From JAQGMO01 sp050954505 (GTDB lineage: Bacteria > Pseudomonadota > Gammaproteobacteria > Burkholderiales > Burkholderiaceae_D): 14,208 bases of DNA. The notes beneath the pieces were generated by a model. The model saw nothing but the letters and a program-made list of their open reading frames with translations, was not told where the DNA came from and searched no databases. The stretch lies in assembly GCA_050954505.1 (NCBI GenBank), contig JBPBPY010000169.1, positions 1 to 14,208 of the forward strand, read 5' to 3'. Positions 13,807 to 14,208 of this stretch are shown piece by piece. Position numbers and translations under genes: made by a program. Position 1 is the first letter of the stretch; each line of letters opens with the position of its first letter.

Positions 13807-14208
13807 TCAAGGCAGCAGCACCGACAATTCGTGCGCACCATTGCGCAGCACCGGCAGGAAATCGTCCACCAGCTGCCTGGCCGATACCCTGGTTGCCTGG
13901 GCACCGATGTTGAGCGCGGCGTGGAGGACGCCGGAGGCGCCATATACGGGAACCGCGATCGAGCGCAGGCCGATTTCCAGTTCTTCTTCCACCATGGCAT
14001 AACCGACGTCCCTGACCACCGACAGGATTTCCTTGATGCCATTCACCGACACCACAGTCAGATCGGTGTAGGCGCGCAGGTTGACCATGGAAAAATACAT
14101 GTCCAGCATCTCTTCCGACATATTCGCCAGCAACACCCGTCCCAGCGAAGTGCAGTAGGCTGGCAGGCGGCTGCCGGTGCTCAGTGCCACCGACAGGATG
14201 CGTGAGGT
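13807..14208 (-). CDS. IclR-family transcriptional regulator, PcaR-like (C-terminal 133 residues, truncated by window edge)
   Basis: The frame enters from the right edge and ends with TGA at 13807-13809. It holds most of the IclR effector-binding domain: RILSVALSTGSRLPAYCTSLG, then RVLLA, EEELEIGLRSIAVPVYG and a closing LRNGAHELSVLLP. The GSRLPAYCTSLGRVLLA block is characteristic of the PcaR/PcaU/PobR branch, which controls aromatic acid (protocatechuate, p-hydroxybenzoate) breakdown through the beta-ketoadipate route. The N-terminal DNA-binding helix-turn-helix lies outside the window, and so do its targets, so the regulated pathway is inferred only. A GTG at 14188-14190 is internal, not the true start. 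Confidence 0.88.
   Translation of the reverse strand, partial: TSRILSVALSTGSRLPAYCTSLGRVLLANMSEEMLDMYFSMVNLRAYTDLTVVSVNGIKEILSVVRDVGYAMVEEELEIGLRSIAVPVYGASGVLHAALNIGAQATRVSARQLVDDFLPVLRNGAHELSVLLP

Overview
The window is GC-rich, densely packed housekeeping DNA from a betaproteobacterium. Gene content and order (purC-purE-purK-sua5, a gspA/gspB pair, a PcaR-like IclR regulator) and protein style fit Oxalobacteraceae (Massilia, Janthinobacterium, Duganella type). That placement is an inference from family knowledge, not from a search.

Left block (1-3024, + strand): the last codons of a probable purC, then purE and purK (overlapping ATGA) for the carboxylation step of purine synthesis, then a two-domain Sua5 that makes threonylcarbamoyl-AMP for tRNA t6A. 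Spacing suggests one operon.

Accessory block (3025-6234): a 420-base gap with two tandem repeats, an SGNH/GDSL hydrolase with a lipoprotein signal, a small convergent hypothetical gene with a very strong ribosome binding site, a second gap with tandem repeats, and a leucine-rich-repeat protein with locally AT-rich DNA and rare codons. This is the part of the window most likely to be variable or acquired.

Minus-strand block (6235-9578): pdxH (pyridoxal phosphate synthesis), cfa (cyclopropane fatty acid synthase) and a quinone-oxidoreductase-like dehydrogenase with its own candidate promoter.

The divergent region between pdxH and tcdA (9579-9891) holds the most striking non-coding structure. 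It is an 11-base tandem repeat, 12 clear units plus about 9 decayed units in the same register, running almost to the tcdA start codon.

Right block (9892-13665, + strand): tcdA (cyclises t6A to ct6A, so it acts downstream of Sua5), then gspA and gspB, which in ExeAB systems help the type II secretion secretin assemble through the peptidoglycan. The tcdA product carries Leu where the family normally has the Arg of the N-x-N-R-Q motif. The window ends in a convergent IclR-family regulator cut by the right edge.

I do not see a phage, insertion sequence, CRISPR array, rRNA, tRNA or obvious new defence system. The items most worth a second look are the 11-base array, the TcdA substitution, the LRR gene and the recurrent use of intergenic short tandem repeats with different units.
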